This document shows, piece after piece, positions 33,900-45,865 of a DNA stretch of 64,000 nucleotides. Both the position numbers and the translations under genes were made by a program. The number at the start of each line of letters is the position of its first letter. Within the stretch, counting starts at the first letter, position 1. Under the pieces are notes generated by a model. That model saw only the letters and a list, made by a program, of their open reading frames with translations. It was not told the origin of the DNA and did no database searches. Source of the DNA: Mikania micrantha (taxonomy: Eukaryota; Streptophyta; Magnoliopsida; Asterales; Asteraceae); assembly GCA_009363875.1 (NCBI GenBank), contig CM018682.1, positions 65,866,031 to 65,930,030 on the forward strand, given 5' to 3'.

Positions 33900-34115
33900 G
33901 GAGATTGAAAATAATTATGAAAGGGTGTAGAGTAGGCATAATGGTCTTGGTTTTATAAATATTTGGCGTCTGGATGTTGTCGCATACCGCCAAGAGGTTC
34001 AAAAATGGTCTTGGCGTACCGTAATGAATTTCGGGATTCAAATCCCCCGCCCATTCGTCACGTATCACCAAGGACTCCCCCGAGGTCCTTAGCGTACCGC
34101 GATGGGTCCCTGAAG
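33900..34115 (-). promoter_or_regulatory. U3 promoter of element C with GGCGTACCGC cluster
   Basis: On the minus strand three or four GCGGTACGCCAAG-like words (34110-33970) are followed by ATTTATAAAACC (TATA-like, about 33962-33951) and a CT-rich stretch. The words are partly palindromic (CTTGGCGTACCGCCAAG). Confidence 0.5.
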
Positions 34116-34463
34116 AGCCCAACAGGTCCAAATTCAATGGCTTCGCTCGTTTTTCACTGTTTTCTCGCTTAGGGACTATTGTTCGACATCGTTTGAACTC
34201 TCAAGTTCAATGTTCAAGCGTTTCGTGAGGTTTCTAGTCTTTAGTTACACGATGTGCTAAACGTTCACCAACGTTCGTATCTTCTTAGACACCTGTGTGC
34301 GTGTTGCGATAATTCACCGAATTATCGTGTTTGTGTCAGTGTTCGTACCGTCATGCCATGTGTCACACTAAATTAAACTAATTCCAGTGCCACGTATACA
34401 ATTATCAATTAAATAAACATTTAATTAAAACAAATGCTGACCTAGATTTTACGGGGTGTCACA

Positions 34464-36756
34464 TAACTAGACCTTTATGATGAAACAATTTGACTGATTG
34501 GTATTGAATGAGTCATTCTCTTATCTTTTAAGTTAATCACTCATAATTATAATTTGTATTTTAGGTGGCTTATTTGTGGATCAATATGGTTATTCTTATG
34601 TTGGCCTTTTGAACAACTCTTTGGTTTTGGATACAAGTATGGCCGAGACTCATGTGCTCATATATAAGCTATTTTTATTTTTCAATATTAGGGGGTGACG
34701 TTGGGTAAACCATGAACTGTAGATTTTCCTCAAAATGAGGTTTTGGTCGTAAAATAGCAAGCCTATTAATTTGGTGTTTGGGTTTGATGTTTACCTATTC
34801 CCTCCTTAATGAGTCTTATGATGTATGGTTTCTTTGTATGTATATATATGTATATGTATGTATATATATATATATATATATTTATATATACGAACTGCTG
34901 GTTCAATATTACAAAAAATATGGAGGTCCTACGTTACTTACCATGCACGTGGGCATACATGGTTGTAATTATGCATGTATCTTTGTTAAGATTTATAAAA
35001 TTTGTTATGAAGTACAAATGAATGGAACACTTTCTCTAATGTAAAAGAAAACTTGTTTTCGATTTTTATGTATGGGATGCTTATAACCAGTATCGTTTTC
35101 ATGTTAATTTATTGACTACTTTGTGTTTTTCATTAGTGTAGATTTACCTGTTGCATGTATCCATTTTAAATCTTGTTGGAGATTTGCGGTTAAAGGAACT
35201 TACAGAAGGCAAGCAAGGTTGAATATTGATGTAAAAGAAGAAGTAACAGGTTGCCTTCGGTCTGATCCCCTTCACAGAATCGGTGTTGAGTACGCTGCTG
35301 AACTGTTGATCGGCCACTTGGTTCAGCTTCTCGGTTACCAACTTCTCTGATCAACAACACCTGTTGCTTCTAAGATGAGCAGCTGAGGGATGTTCCTTGG
35401 TCTTGCTAAGGTTTCAAAGGAAGTAGGGGAAGTTTATTTGAGTGAAGCAAAGAACTGAGCTGGTTGTGTTTAGTTTGTGAGAAGCATGAAGCTGTTGTAG
35501 CTTTAGCCGAGAGATATGAAGAAGGAGAATAAGAAGTGTTAAGGTGTGGGTTTTGATACATCCTAGATCTTGTATTTATAGCGGGTAAAGTGGGTCTCTT
35601 TCCTTGGTAATTCCGATTGAGTTGTGATCTAAGTTCAAGTTTTTGTCTTGGTTAGAATGGAAGGATTTTAGTTGAAGTTTAAGTTAGGTTTTAATTATGA
35701 TTACATGGATGGATCTTTCAAGAATCCTATGTTATCCTAAGAAGTGTACTATTTCTGCTAGGAAATATAATATCCTAGAATTTACCATCCTCTTTACCCC
35801 CTTTTGTCGGTCAATCACCTAAGGAAGGTGATGCTTTATGGCTGGTCATTTCTTTGACAACTTTTGTGAAGAAAAGAAGTTGTCATAGCAGCTGTGAAAG
35901 ATGTATGATTTCCTTTTTGTATCCTTGTAGAGTGATGGTTCTTTGGTGGAAAATAAATTTCACATCCTCTCTTTTGTCTGGTATGTTCCGATAGAGATTA
36001 AACAAGGGAACACCCCCTTGTGCTCGTAGCTATTAATCAGCAATTAGAGGGAAAAGTTTCAGCCAAAGTAACAACAAACAAGGGTTATGGCTGAGATTTT
36101 ATGGTTTCTAAAAATAGTTTTAAGTCCTGGTTTGTTTCTTTTTGGGGCAGAAAGAAAAAAAGGGTTAATATTTATGTTGTGTCTTGATTTGATTAAGTGG
36201 GCTATTTTTTCCTTATTAACGTATAACTTTAGAAGTCGTTTTTGGTTCGTGATGAAAAACGGTTAGTTTGTAGGATCATTCTTGATTTCATTTATAAGTC
36301 CTTTTCATACATAGTTTGGTTCAACCGAAACAATAGGTTCCATAGGATGATCATCTTAGATATAATAGCTTAGAAGTGAGTGACTTGGTTTAGTCATGCT
36401 AAACTAGAAATTATGTTGTTCCCTTAATACGATTTTATGAGTTTGTTAGGTGTTGATTTGTGGATGCACGATTTAAAATAAAGGGGGTTGGGCCTTTGTT
36501 ATTCTGGTGTGGTTGTGTGTAACGCATGCATGCATATCTTTTTCTCATGCATGTATAGATATTTTTATAGTCCATTTTAATTGTTATTTATCTAAGTATA
36601 TATACACCTATATTGGTTATTCATTGGTGCATATATTTTCATGCATATACTTAGGTTAGTTGTCAAAAATTCACTAGGATTTTGTTTTAATGATCCTTGT
36701 TCTTAAATAAATTAATCTATGTGAAATAAGTAAATGTTTTACCGGTGGTTGTTACA
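34464..36756 (-). mobile_element. E 3' LTR, segment 3 (with U3)
   Basis: 34464-35278 matches 44106-44769 plus 56866-56981 of the 5' LTR; 35279-36756 has no second copy because the 5' LTR is truncated. It ends GGTGGTTGTTACA right before the polypurine tract, giving U3. (TA)n at 34857-34880 is longer than in the 5' LTR copy (44484-44506). Confidence 0.85.
35500..35585 (-). promoter_or_regulatory. TATA box of element E LTR
   Basis: On the minus strand CCGCTATAAATACAAGATC lies at about 35584-35566 and is followed by a pyrimidine-rich tract (TTCTTATTCTCCTTCTTC, 35535-35518). That fits a core promoter with a U3 of about 1.15 kb. Confidence 0.6.
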
Positions 36757-36771
36757 GTCTCCCTCGGTTAG
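36757..36771 (-). other. Polypurine tract of element E
   Basis: CTAACCGAGGGAGAC on minus adjoins the LTR start TGTAACAACC. Confidence 0.75.
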
Positions 36772-38137
36772 TTGAATTTCGTCCCGAAATTCATTTTTCG
36801 TTGGAAGGCAGACTCTTATTGGATAAGTGAGGATACTTTTGTTTAATCTGATCCTCTCATTCCCATGTGAATTATGGTCCGTGCCTAGAATTCCAGCGTA
36901 CTTTAACGATGGGAATGCGGCTTTGTTTTAGCTTCTTGATCTCACGATCCAGGATTTCAATAGGTTCCTCGATAAAATGGAGTTTATCATCCAACCGGAC
37001 TTCCTCGAGGGGTACGTGTAAAGATTCATCAGACAAACACTTCTTTAGATTAGAAACATGAAAGGTGTCATGAACTCCACCGAGCTCTTATGGTAGTTTC
37101 AACTTGTAGGCAACCGGACCTATTCTTTCAAGAATCTCGAAAGGTCCAACATATCGAGGTGCAAGCTTTCCCTTTTTGCCAAACCGTACAACCTCTTTCC
37201 AAGGTGATACTTTCAAAAGGACATTGTCACCAATAGTAAATTCCAAAGGCTTTCGCCTTCTATCAGCGTAACTTTTCTGACGATCTTTAGCGGTTTTGAT
37301 CTGTTCTCGAATCTTAATGATCTTGTCAGTGGTCTCTTGAATTAGTTTTGGACCCATGAGTTGTGATTCTCCGATTTCAATCCAACATACCGGCGATCGA
37401 CACTTTCGTCCATATAACGCCTCAAACGGTGCACATTGTATGCTAGAGTGGTAGCTGTTTCTAAGAAAATTCCACCAACGGCAAATGAGAATCCCAACTA
37501 CCAGCAAAATCTAACACACATGCTCTAATCATATCTTCTAAAGTTTGAATGGTTCTTTCATTTTGACCATCTGTCTGTGGATGATAGGCTGTACTAAGCT
37601 TTAAACGAGTCCCCAAGGCTTTCTGCAGCGTTCGCCAAAACCTTGAAGTAAAACGACTATCACGATCAGAGATGATAGATAAAGGAACTCCATGTCTAGA
37701 AATGATTTCCTTGATATAAACACCGGCAAGCTTCTCCATCTTGTAGTCTTCCCGTATCGGAAAGAAATGAACCGATTTAGTCAGCCGATCAATAATGACC
37801 CATATGGTATCATAACCTCTGACAGTTCGGGGAAGTTTAGTGATAAAATCCATGGAGATTTGCTCCCATTTCCACTGAGGGATTTCAGGTTGTTGCAACA
37901 ATCCTGAAGGTTTTTGATGCTCAGTTTTAACTTTTGAACAAGTCAAGCATTTCCCTACATATGTGGCGATGTCTTTCTTCATCCCGGGCTACCAGTAATA
38001 TTCTTTCAGATCTTGGTACATTATGTCGGCTCCCGGATGAATAGAGTATTTAGTCTTACGAGCTACATTCAAAATAATCAATCTCAGGTCATCCAAAATA
38101 GGCACCCAGATTCGGTTTATGAAGTAACATACTTCAT
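36772..38137 (-). pseudogene. pol: Integrase with chromodomain, element E
   Basis: The core is one clean frame at 37982-37461: CLTCSKVKTEHQKPSG, first Asp in SMDFITKLP, second in IISDRDSRF, and Glu in TDGQNERTIQ, so the D,D,E set is complete. A frameshift near 37490 leads to SYHSSIQCAPFEALYGRKCR and the GPFEILERIGPVAYKL module (37507-37088). The chromodomain-like end (37061-36840, RIPIVKVRWNS then FTWE) contains stops. The N-terminal zinc site upstream of 37982 is degraded. It is the best preserved integrase here but not functional. Confidence 0.92.
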
Positions 38138-39680
38138 CTACCTTAACTTCAAAGTGTTATCCATTCCCCGTAATGCTTCCTCTTCATAATGATCTTTCTT
38201 CAGGGCTCGTTTTTGTGCATCGCTAATTTGGGGAATAAGACTCGATTGAATAGTCATACTGATAGCTCTTACACGAGTTGGCTTAACTCTTTCTTTGCGA
38301 CTCACTGCATCAGCAACTACATTAGTCTTTCCCGGGTGATAGCGGATTTCGCATTCATAATCATTCAATAATTCCACCCACCTTCGTTGCCGCATGTTCA
38401 GCTCTTTTTGGTTCATTATATGATGAAGGCTTTTATGGTCGGTGTAAATCACACACTTAGTACCATAAAAATAATGCCTTCAGATTTTCAAAGCAAACAC
38501 TACTGCTCTGAGCTCCAAGTCATGAGTAATGTAGTTCTTCTCGTGAACCTTGAGTTTTCGAGACGCATATGCGATGACCTTGTCTTTCATCATCAATACG
38601 CAACCCAATCCTTGGTGTGATGAGTCACAGAAGACCACGGAGTTATCGTTGCCTTCCGAAAGAGATAGGATTGGTGCTTTACACAACCAACTTTTCAGTA
38701 ATTGAAATGCTTTTTCTTGTTTGTTGCCCCGGTCGAACTTTTTGTCTTTCTGAGTTAGCATTGTCAGCGGTTGAGCAATTCTCGAGAAATTTTCAATGAA
38801 GCGTCTGTAATACCCTGCCAATCCTAGAAACTGACGGATTTCGGAGGGTGTTCTTGGCACTTCCCATTTTTGAATCGCGTCAATCTTAATTGGGTCAATG
38901 TGAATGCCTTGTTCATTGATTACGAGACCTAAGAAGTGAACTTCCCTTCTCCAGAACTCACACTTTGAAAATTTTGCATACAGCTTCTCTTTTGCGAGCA
39001 CTTCAGGATCAGCCTCAAATGTTGCTCGTGATTTTGTTTGGTTCGTGAGTAGATGAGTATATCATCTATGAATACAATCACAAACTTATCTAAATAAGGT
39101 CTACACACCCTATTCATTAAGTCCATGAATACTGAGGGGCATTAGTCAACCCAAACGGCATCACCAAGAATTCGTAATGTCCGTATCGAGTTCGAAAAGC
39201 AGTTTTCGGTATATCATCTTCTTGCACCCGCAGCTGATGGTATCCTGATCGTAGATCAATATTTGAGAAATAGGTGGATCCTTGCAATTGATCAAACATA
39301 TCATCAATTCTTGGTAACGGATACCGATTCTTGACGGCTAGTTTACTCAATTCCCGGTAATCAATACACATACGAAATGATCCATCTTTCTTTTTGATGA
39401 ATAGAACTGGTGCTCCCAATGGAGGATAACTTGGTCTTATAAATCCCTTTCCAAGTAGTTCCTGCAACTGACTTGACAGCTCCTGCATGTCTGATGGAGC
39501 TAGACAGTATGGAGATTTAGCTACCTGAGCAGCTCCAGGTACTAACTCGATTCTGAATTCAACTTGTCTTTCAGGTGGAAGACCGGGTAGATCCTCTGGG
39601 AATACTTCCGGGTGATCACGTACTACTGGGATGTCTTGCAGCTTCTTTTCTTTGCCCTTTTTCTCCACTACATTAGCCAA
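38138..39680 (-). pseudogene. pol: Reverse transcriptase and RNase H, element E
   Basis: RT runs from 39680: PPERQVEFRIELVPG, MCIDYRELSKLAVKNRYPLP, GYHQLRVQ and MPFGLTNAP, then a 1-base shift near 39120 into NRVCRPYLDKFVIVFIDDIL (catalytic DD). A further shift at about 39000 leads to FLGLAGYYRRFI and RNase H: CDSSHQGLGCVL, KNYITHDLEL, and at 38452-38138 YTDHKSLHHI and YHPGKTNVVADAVSR. All RT/RNase H blocks are present in order, broken by at least three frameshifts or stops. Confidence 0.93.
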
Positions 39681-39701
39681 GAAGGCACAATAGTTCTTTC
39701 T

Positions 39702-40120
39702 TTAATACTTCTGAGCTTTTAAACAAGATATGATTTGTATCTTCTTCCCAGGGCTCTCACCTTGAATAGTTAACGTCTGCCCATTGGGTAAAAGTATTCG
39801 AACAAGTTTCTCATGACAAACAATTTCTGCTTGGTTAGCAGACAACGAGTCCATACCAAGTATAACATCAAAGATTCCTAGCTCTATAGGAATCAAATCC
39901 AATTTGAGTATGTGTTCTCGTACTGTTAAGGTGCATCCTTGAATTATATTTACTGCTTTTATTTGTTTACCATTAGAAAGTTCTATGCATAGGGATGGTC
40001 TAATCTTTTAGTTTTCTGACCTAGCATAGATTCAAATTCTTTTGACACAAAACTCTTATCAGCACCCATATCAAATAGCACAGATACATAATGATTGTTA
40101 AGAAGATAGTACCCATAACT
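39702..40120 (-). pseudogene. pol: Protease of element E
   Basis: The minus strand encodes a FDMGADKSFV-like aspartate motif (plus about 40050-40080; DMG in place of DTG/DSG), then in another frame MDLIPIELGIFDVILGMDSL (39902) and LPNGQTLTIQGESPGKKI. Frameshifts and stops lie between. It normally processes Gag-Pol. Confidence 0.8.
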
Positions 40121-41330
40121 ACATTCGGGTCCACCATTGCCTCATCAGCTCCAATCACAAATGCCGAGCAAGGTTTCCATTATTTCCTTGAGTCAATTTT
40201 GGACAGCGGGACTTGAAGTGATCTGTGCCCCCACACTCGTAGCACGCCCTAGGTGCATGATGGCTGTTGCAGTTCCAACATGTTTGCGTAGGTTACAGTG
40301 TTCCACTGGAAGACCCAGTCTCTTGCAGTAGGTGCATTCCCTGCAAGGTGAAATGGTAGCATGATGAAATTTACATTTGGAACATTGGGGCAAAGGCCCC
40401 ATACACCTTCTTCTTAGTTGTGAGAGCAACATAGTTGCAAACTTGCTTTGCCTCCTTTGAAGTTCCCGCCTCAGTCTTCTTTGACTCAAACCGCTTCCTC
40501 TTCTGTTTTCTTACCAGGACCCCTGTCCTTACCATCTCGTGAGTCAGATTTCCTGCCAAGAATATTGCTTTCTCTAGAGTACGTGGTTCTGCAGCAGTTA
40601 CCATCCCACGAATCTGAGGGCTGAGTCCCCAGATATATCTATCCACCTAATTTTCTTCAGTTGAAACCATATGGGGTAACAAACAACACAATTCATAAAA
40701 TCCGTTAGTGTAGGCTTGGTGACATGCTCCATCCATGCGAAGATTCCAGAATTCTTCTTCCATTTTCTGCATTTTGTTCTTCAGACAATACTCCGTGACG
40801 AGTAATGCCTTTAGTTCCGCCCAACTCGCTGTCTCAATGGTTTCTCTTCCTCTGGCTTGCACCTGGGTATTCCACTAGGTTAAGGCTTTGTTCAGAAACG
40901 AACAAGTAGCATATTTGACTTTTTGAGTGTTCAGACACTCGCTGATGCTCAGGACCACTTCCATCTTTTCAATCCACCTCAACACCCCCGTTGCTCCTTC
41001 TGTTCCACAAAAATCCTTTGGTTTACTTGAGGCGAACGTCTTGTATGAGCAACCTTTTCGGTTGGTTTCGACAGCTGTTCCATCGTCAATGATAACAGTG
41101 CCATGGTGACTACCACTTCCATTGGTCCCGTCTTGTTTTTATGGAAATGCTGCTTTCAGCTGTTCAGAAACAATCCTTACAACATCATCGGTGCTTAATG
41201 GGGGATTAGTATGAGTTTTCCCTGTGTTCTCCTCGATTCCTCCCAGTGTTCCGCCCAGAGTTTCTGCATCCTTACTATTCACTTTAGGGGGATCAGTCTT
41301 TGGTCGTATCCCTCGTCTCTTCGGCGGCAT
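40121..41330 (-). pseudogene. gag: gag of element E
   Basis: ATG at 41330 opens MPPKRRGIRPKTDPPKV. Capsid-like blocks include ASWAELKALLVTEYCLKNKM (40862-40647) and RYIWGLSPQIRGMV (40640). A Cys/His-rich region (CSKCKFHH, CRECTYCKR, about 40390-40300) precedes the CCHC knuckle CYECGGTDHFKSRC (about 40240-40198). Several stops and shifts separate the pieces. Confidence 0.88.
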
Positions 41331-41521
41331 TTTCTATAAGCTGTAGATACATTAATTAAGAGTTATCTAATTCAAGCACAAGTAAGCCAGTACCACCACC
41401 ATATCATAAAACATAAATACATCTCACACAACATAGTAAACATAATACATATTCGAGTTTTGAAAATTTCCTAGGAGCTCTCGCTCGTAAACAACACCGG
41501 GATAAAATAGCCCCTATTCTA

Positions 41522-42085
41522 TTACGCCATGAGAACATACATTTCCATTGCTATTACCACCATCACCAACCAGGTGGTCACCATCGCCATCACCGCCAGC
41601 CACCTGTTCCTTCTAAGCTCCTCTCTCATGAAAGCCACCCCTACATCATTGGTGTGCACCACCTCCACCAAATCATTCCACCCTTCGTGGAATTCCTACG
41701 TCTTCTCCGCCCAATGATTGAATTCTAACCTGAAAGTGCTACTCCAAGTGTGGAACTCACTGTGTGGCACGAAGTTGGCTTGGAGTTGGTGGCTCATAGC
41801 ATCATTTAGTCAGTGGCCTTGATCAGCTTTTGACGTTCCTTCCCCTGGCAGCAGATGGCGTCTTGAGGGTAGCCCAGTGGTTTTGCGTGTAATTGCACAT
41901 GTGCGCCCTCGTCCCCGAGGGTAGTCTCGTACTGCCGGCACCACATGTGTTTATGGCATAGGCATTGATTACCTGTGGCTATCTTCAGCTAAAGAGTCCG
42001 AATGCTCGGAAGGGTCGATATTGCTTTCAGATAAGATAACTAAATGAATGCAATGGTTGATGAAATGATTGTCCCCAGACGACAT
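41522..42085 (-). pseudogene. Extra pre-gag frame x2 of element E, hydrophobic tail
   Basis: From the ATG at 42085 (MSSGDNHFINH) one frame holds for 188 codons to TAA at 41522, broken by four stops (codons 39, 45, 92, 130) but no frameshift. The N-terminal third is Ser/Asp/His rich, then comes a basic Arg/Gly stretch (RDYPRGRGR), then helical Glu/Lys/Trp-rich sequence. The last 26 residues (about 162-187) are strongly hydrophobic (RWLAVMAMVTTWLVMVVIAM), like a C-terminal membrane anchor. It lies about 190 bases before gag. I do not recognise it; persistence of one frame over 560 bases supports former coding. Confidence 0.55.
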
Positions 42086-42273
42086 TTTTACTGCAACATA
42101 TTTACACAAAAATTCAATATGAGAAATTAGATAATATTTCATTACAATCATTGTCATACATCAAGATATAAAAGTTCAAGGATAGTTCTTAAATATGGGT
42201 GGCACGACCATAGGACATAGTGTAATCACTTAACGTCATATTAACAAAATTTGGTATGCCTACCCCCTATGTC

Positions 42274-42786
42274 CTAATATATAATATGATAGATAACACA
42301 TGCAATCATTAGAACCACAGCGAACATGGTCCAATAGAAACCTAACACCGCAATCTCTCACGTTTCCGCGTGATATTGGGTGCTCTGTTCCTCATGGTCC
42401 CTTGTGTTTTGATCCACAATGACCAGTCCGTGTGTCAATTCTTTCATAAGGCTTATCAGGTCGTCCATCTCTCCTTATGTTGTGTCTAGTCTGGCCATCA
42501 TTTGTGCCCTTTCCATTTCTTGCTGCGCTCAGTAGGTACGCAGCTCATGTTGGATCACCTCTTGGTCAACTAACTGTCTCGGCCTCGAGGGTTCTCCTAT
42601 CTCAAAGCGAGATGGGAATGTTGGCATAGCTATTCCTGGCACAGGTAGGTTTACAGCCCTTGGCTAATTGGACACCTCATCATCAGTATCCGGATACTCG
42701 ATTGGGATATAACTACCCAAATCTGTTTCTTCTGTAGTGGTTAAATCCACATACAACTTCCCGTCATAGTTGTATTCTTTAACCAT
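42274..42786 (-). pseudogene. Extra pre-gag frame x1 of element E, hydrophobic tail
   Basis: ATG at 42786 opens MVKEYNYDGKLYVDLTTTEE, and the frame runs 170 codons to TAG at 42274 with stops at codons 41, 86, 104 and 143 and no frameshift. The N-terminus is acidic (YPDTDDEV), followed by a Pro-rich stretch and a Gln/Glu/Met-rich likely coiled coil (residues about 70-140). A hydrophobic segment of about 25 residues ends the protein (IAVLGFYWTMFAVVLMIACV). It starts about 110 bases after the primer site. Layout parallels x2 (acidic start, helical middle, hydrophobic tail). Function unknown. Confidence 0.55.
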
Positions 42787-42895
42787 TTTCTGCATTACAT
42801 ACGTTAGAATGATCATGTATATATAAGCAAGTACATGAGAGCAGGTAGTTATAGTCTAGGTATATTCTTTGTATTCCCTAGTTCCATATAATCAT

Positions 42896-42909
42896 TGGCT
42901 CTGATACCA
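42896..42909 (-). other. Primer binding site of element E
   Basis: TGGCTCTGATACCA on plus is the complement of the initiator tRNA-Met primer site, three bases from the LTR at 42913. Confidence 0.92.
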
Positions 42910-42912
42910 ATC

Positions 42913-44769
42913 TGTCACACCCCCGCCGATGGCGGAATCACGGGCGGTGAGACGATGTGGAAATCAAGAGGCTTATGGTTTATAACAATACTTAATAATT
43001 AATTCGACATTCAAAATAAACAACCAACAACAAATATCTAAGTTAAACTATTACAACACTTAGAGATTCTCAAAAGATTATGGCCTATATCATCTAGGCT
43101 ATAATAATGAATCTTCGTGAGTAATATCCAAAAACATGCACCAACCTCAGGTTTTGATTTAATGACCTAAAAGCATGAGAAAAATAGTCAACAGAATGTT
43201 GGTGAGCCACACAAGTATAGGACTCAATAAAATCAATCCTTGGGTTCATCTCCCCAAGAGTTATGCTATCTGTAAATCATTTTATATGTTATTCACAAGT
43301 AAGTAAGGATGCAATTTACATAAGACCACAACCAAACCTATGACTGATTGCCCTTGTGTTATGATCTCATGATCACCAAACTCATCCCGAGCTCAAAGTA
43401 TACAATAGAGTTAGACATATTCATCCACCGTATAGGCCTCATCTTTGGGTGACTGTAGCTAGCAAGACCACCTGGTAGGTGAATGGGCTGTCAACCAAGA
43501 TAGTACTATCCAATATATTCCCTGGCTCAAACCCATGAGTTAATGGTTATGTCTAGGCATAACTAAAAGGGACTTACAATAGAATAACAAACCTTATGAA
43601 ATCTACATCCAACAAACTCATGTTTTAACAATAACATACATAGCATAAAATCATAAAAAGTTTAAGTATCACACTTTTCACCCCAAAGAATAAAATAGTG
43701 TAAAAGGGGTTGTGAAACTCACCATCAAGTGATGATGATAACTGATATTTAGAAGTGCGATGGGGCTTCACTACACGATCCCTACAATGTTTCAAAGTTC
43801 GTTATTAGCATTCATGTTATTGGGAAGCACTAGTTGTCTCATTTATTTGTTTTCTATGTTTACATTTTTAAATAATTCCATCTCGTCAAAGGAACATTAA
43901 TAAAAGGTTGTGTTGCTTTTACTTATTAGGTTCCTTAGGAGGCTATGGCCTTAGGTATGTAAACATGTCTGCTCATGTTTTTGCGGGTGCATGGCAGCCA
44001 ATACAAGAGCTAGGCTTATTGTTTTATCACCATTTTATGTTTAAGTTACATTCTAGCCTCCTTGTATATTATCTACTTACTCATATGATGGTTAAACGTG
44101 TTTATATTAACTAGACCTTTATGATCAAACAATATGACTGATTGGTATTGAATTAATTATTCTCTTATCTTTTAAGTTAATCACTCATAATTATAATTTG
44201 TATTTTAGGTGGCTTATTTGTGGATCAATATGGTTATTCTTATGTTGGCGTTTTGAAGAAATCTTTGGTTTTGGATACAAGTATGGCCGAGACTCATGTG
44301 CTCATATATAAGCTCTGTTTATTTTTCAATATTAGGGAGTGACCTTGGGTGAACAATGAACTATAGATTTTCCTCAAAATGAGGTTTTGGTCGTAAAATA
44401 GCAAGCCTGTTAATTTGGTGTTTGGGTTTGATGTTTACCTATTCCCTCCTTAATGAGAATTATGATGTATGGTTTATTTGTGTATATATATATTTATATA
44501 TACGAACTGATGGTTCAATATTATAAAAATATGGAGGTCCTACGTTACTTACCATGCACGTGGGCATGTATGATTGTAATTACGCATGTCTCTTTGTTAA
44601 GATTTATGAAATTTGTTATGAACTACAAATGAATGGAACACCTTCTCTAATGTAAAACAAAACTTGTTTTCGATTTTTATGTATGGGATGCTTACAACCA
44701 GTATCGTTTTCATGTTTATTTATTGACTACTTTGTGTTTTTCATTAGTGTAGATTAACCTGTTGCATGT
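42913..44769 (-). mobile_element. E 5' LTR, proximal part
   Basis: Starts TGTCACACCCCCGCCGATG. 42913-43862 matches 3' LTR segments 1 and 2; 43863-44105 is the stretch lost from the 3' LTR; 44106-44769 matches 34464-35162. Element D interrupts it after CATGT. Confidence 0.9.
43167..43722 (-). other. Predicted LTR intron of element E
   Basis: Minus donor TGATG|GTGAGTTTCAC, acceptor CTTTTAG|GTCATT, and a weaker donor complement GGTGAGCCAC at 43201-43210. The 3' LTR copy has CTTTTCAG|GTCATT as acceptor. Confidence 0.4.
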
Positions 44770-45865
44770 TGTCACACCTCGAGCCGGCGGAAATGGATCG
44801 GCTTTCCGGTCGGGCGAAAGGTTCACGGGGCGCGATATCGTTGTGATAATCGAAATGATCAGATTGTTTACATAGCACATGAGATATAAAATGAGAAATG
44901 CTAAAATGACATCAATACAGAATTACAAAGTTAAATTACATAATAATGTTCATAATTTAACTAAGTAATTCTACCAAGAGAATCACTGTGGCTTCTATCT
45001 TGTAACTGTACAAGATATACAAAATATGATTCAATGTTTTGTCATATCAAAAGTATGCAACACAAAATGAAGCTAGGTCATCTAGGAATTCACTAGCTTA
45101 GCCTTTGCATATGAGTGACTACACCTGTTCGTCACATGAGAAAAACATGCATTTAAACAAAGTCAACACTAGGTTGGTGAGTTCATAAATATAGTAATTG
45201 AAAACCTTGATTTGTTCACATGCACAATCACAATGTATTTTCTGTTACTTGTATGTTGTTTGATTCACCCATTCACCCAATGGCTTCTCAATAGATATAT
45301 TCACAAATGGTATATCATCCTAGTAGTTATGCTTATATATAGGGCATATGTAAGGGAACCAAGCCCTAGCCAACATCCCACCACATAACTACTAGAACTC
45401 TACACTACTTGCAATACAACTATCAATATCCATTCTCATTTCACTTGTTCGTCTCGTTTGTTAATCACCTGTTATATCATGTATAGAATAATATGATAAT
45501 AGGGTTCTAGTTATCAAAACGAAGTATAAATAACCCTTATATGTATTAAGGATATTAGATTTACTTAATCTGCTCCTTGTATTATTCTATTACTTGTGGG
45601 GTTAACTGTTGATCACTTTTAAACGTTAAAAGTGTTAATCAACCACTTGTGATATGTTCTCAAATTGCAAAGCATAGAGCCTAAAAGGAATCCATTGTGA
45701 TCCTCACGTAATCAGATTACAATGCATCCGATTTACCTCTATCCCGTCGTGTGTTCTCATTGTTGTTAACAAAGTTAAATAAGAACTTGTCTTATTACTT
45801 TATGTTAACTGATGTGTGAATGATGTTGTTATCATGAAGATACATTATCTTGATTATCATTCCAA

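Larger units (their letters stand above)
28943..34463 (-). mobile_element. Element C, truncated Ty3/Gypsy retrotransposon
   Basis: C keeps its 5' LTR (31687-34463), primer site, an extra frame, gag and the start of protease, all on the minus strand. RT, integrase and the 3' LTR are missing. Right of the LTR, TAACT (34464-34468) continues E's LTR as at 44106-44110, so C sits inside E's 3' LTR. About 240 bases of E's LTR (equivalent to 43863-44105) vanished with the left half of C, so one deletion removed both. C's LTR differs from A, D and E but shares their splice-like signals. Confidence 0.85.
31687..34463 (-). mobile_element. Element C 5' LTR (2777 bp)
   Basis: Bounded by TGTCACACCCCCAAATTC and GGGGTGTCACA, next to the primer site on the left. 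In element sense it has a U3 with a GCGGTACGCCAAG cluster (34110-33960), a TATA box, a pyrimidine-rich leader, a donor at 32501 and an acceptor at 32021. The middle (32850-33500) is AT-rich with repeated TTACTATAAATAGTAA-like palindromic words. Confidence 0.88.

Noticed and set aside
34778..35044. 88-codon plus frame across the (TA)n tract
   Set aside because: Within E's LTR and made of microsatellite codons; interrupted in the other LTR copy.
43908..44114. 68-codon plus frame
   Set aside because: Antisense frame inside E's LTR, with no second copy available to show constraint.
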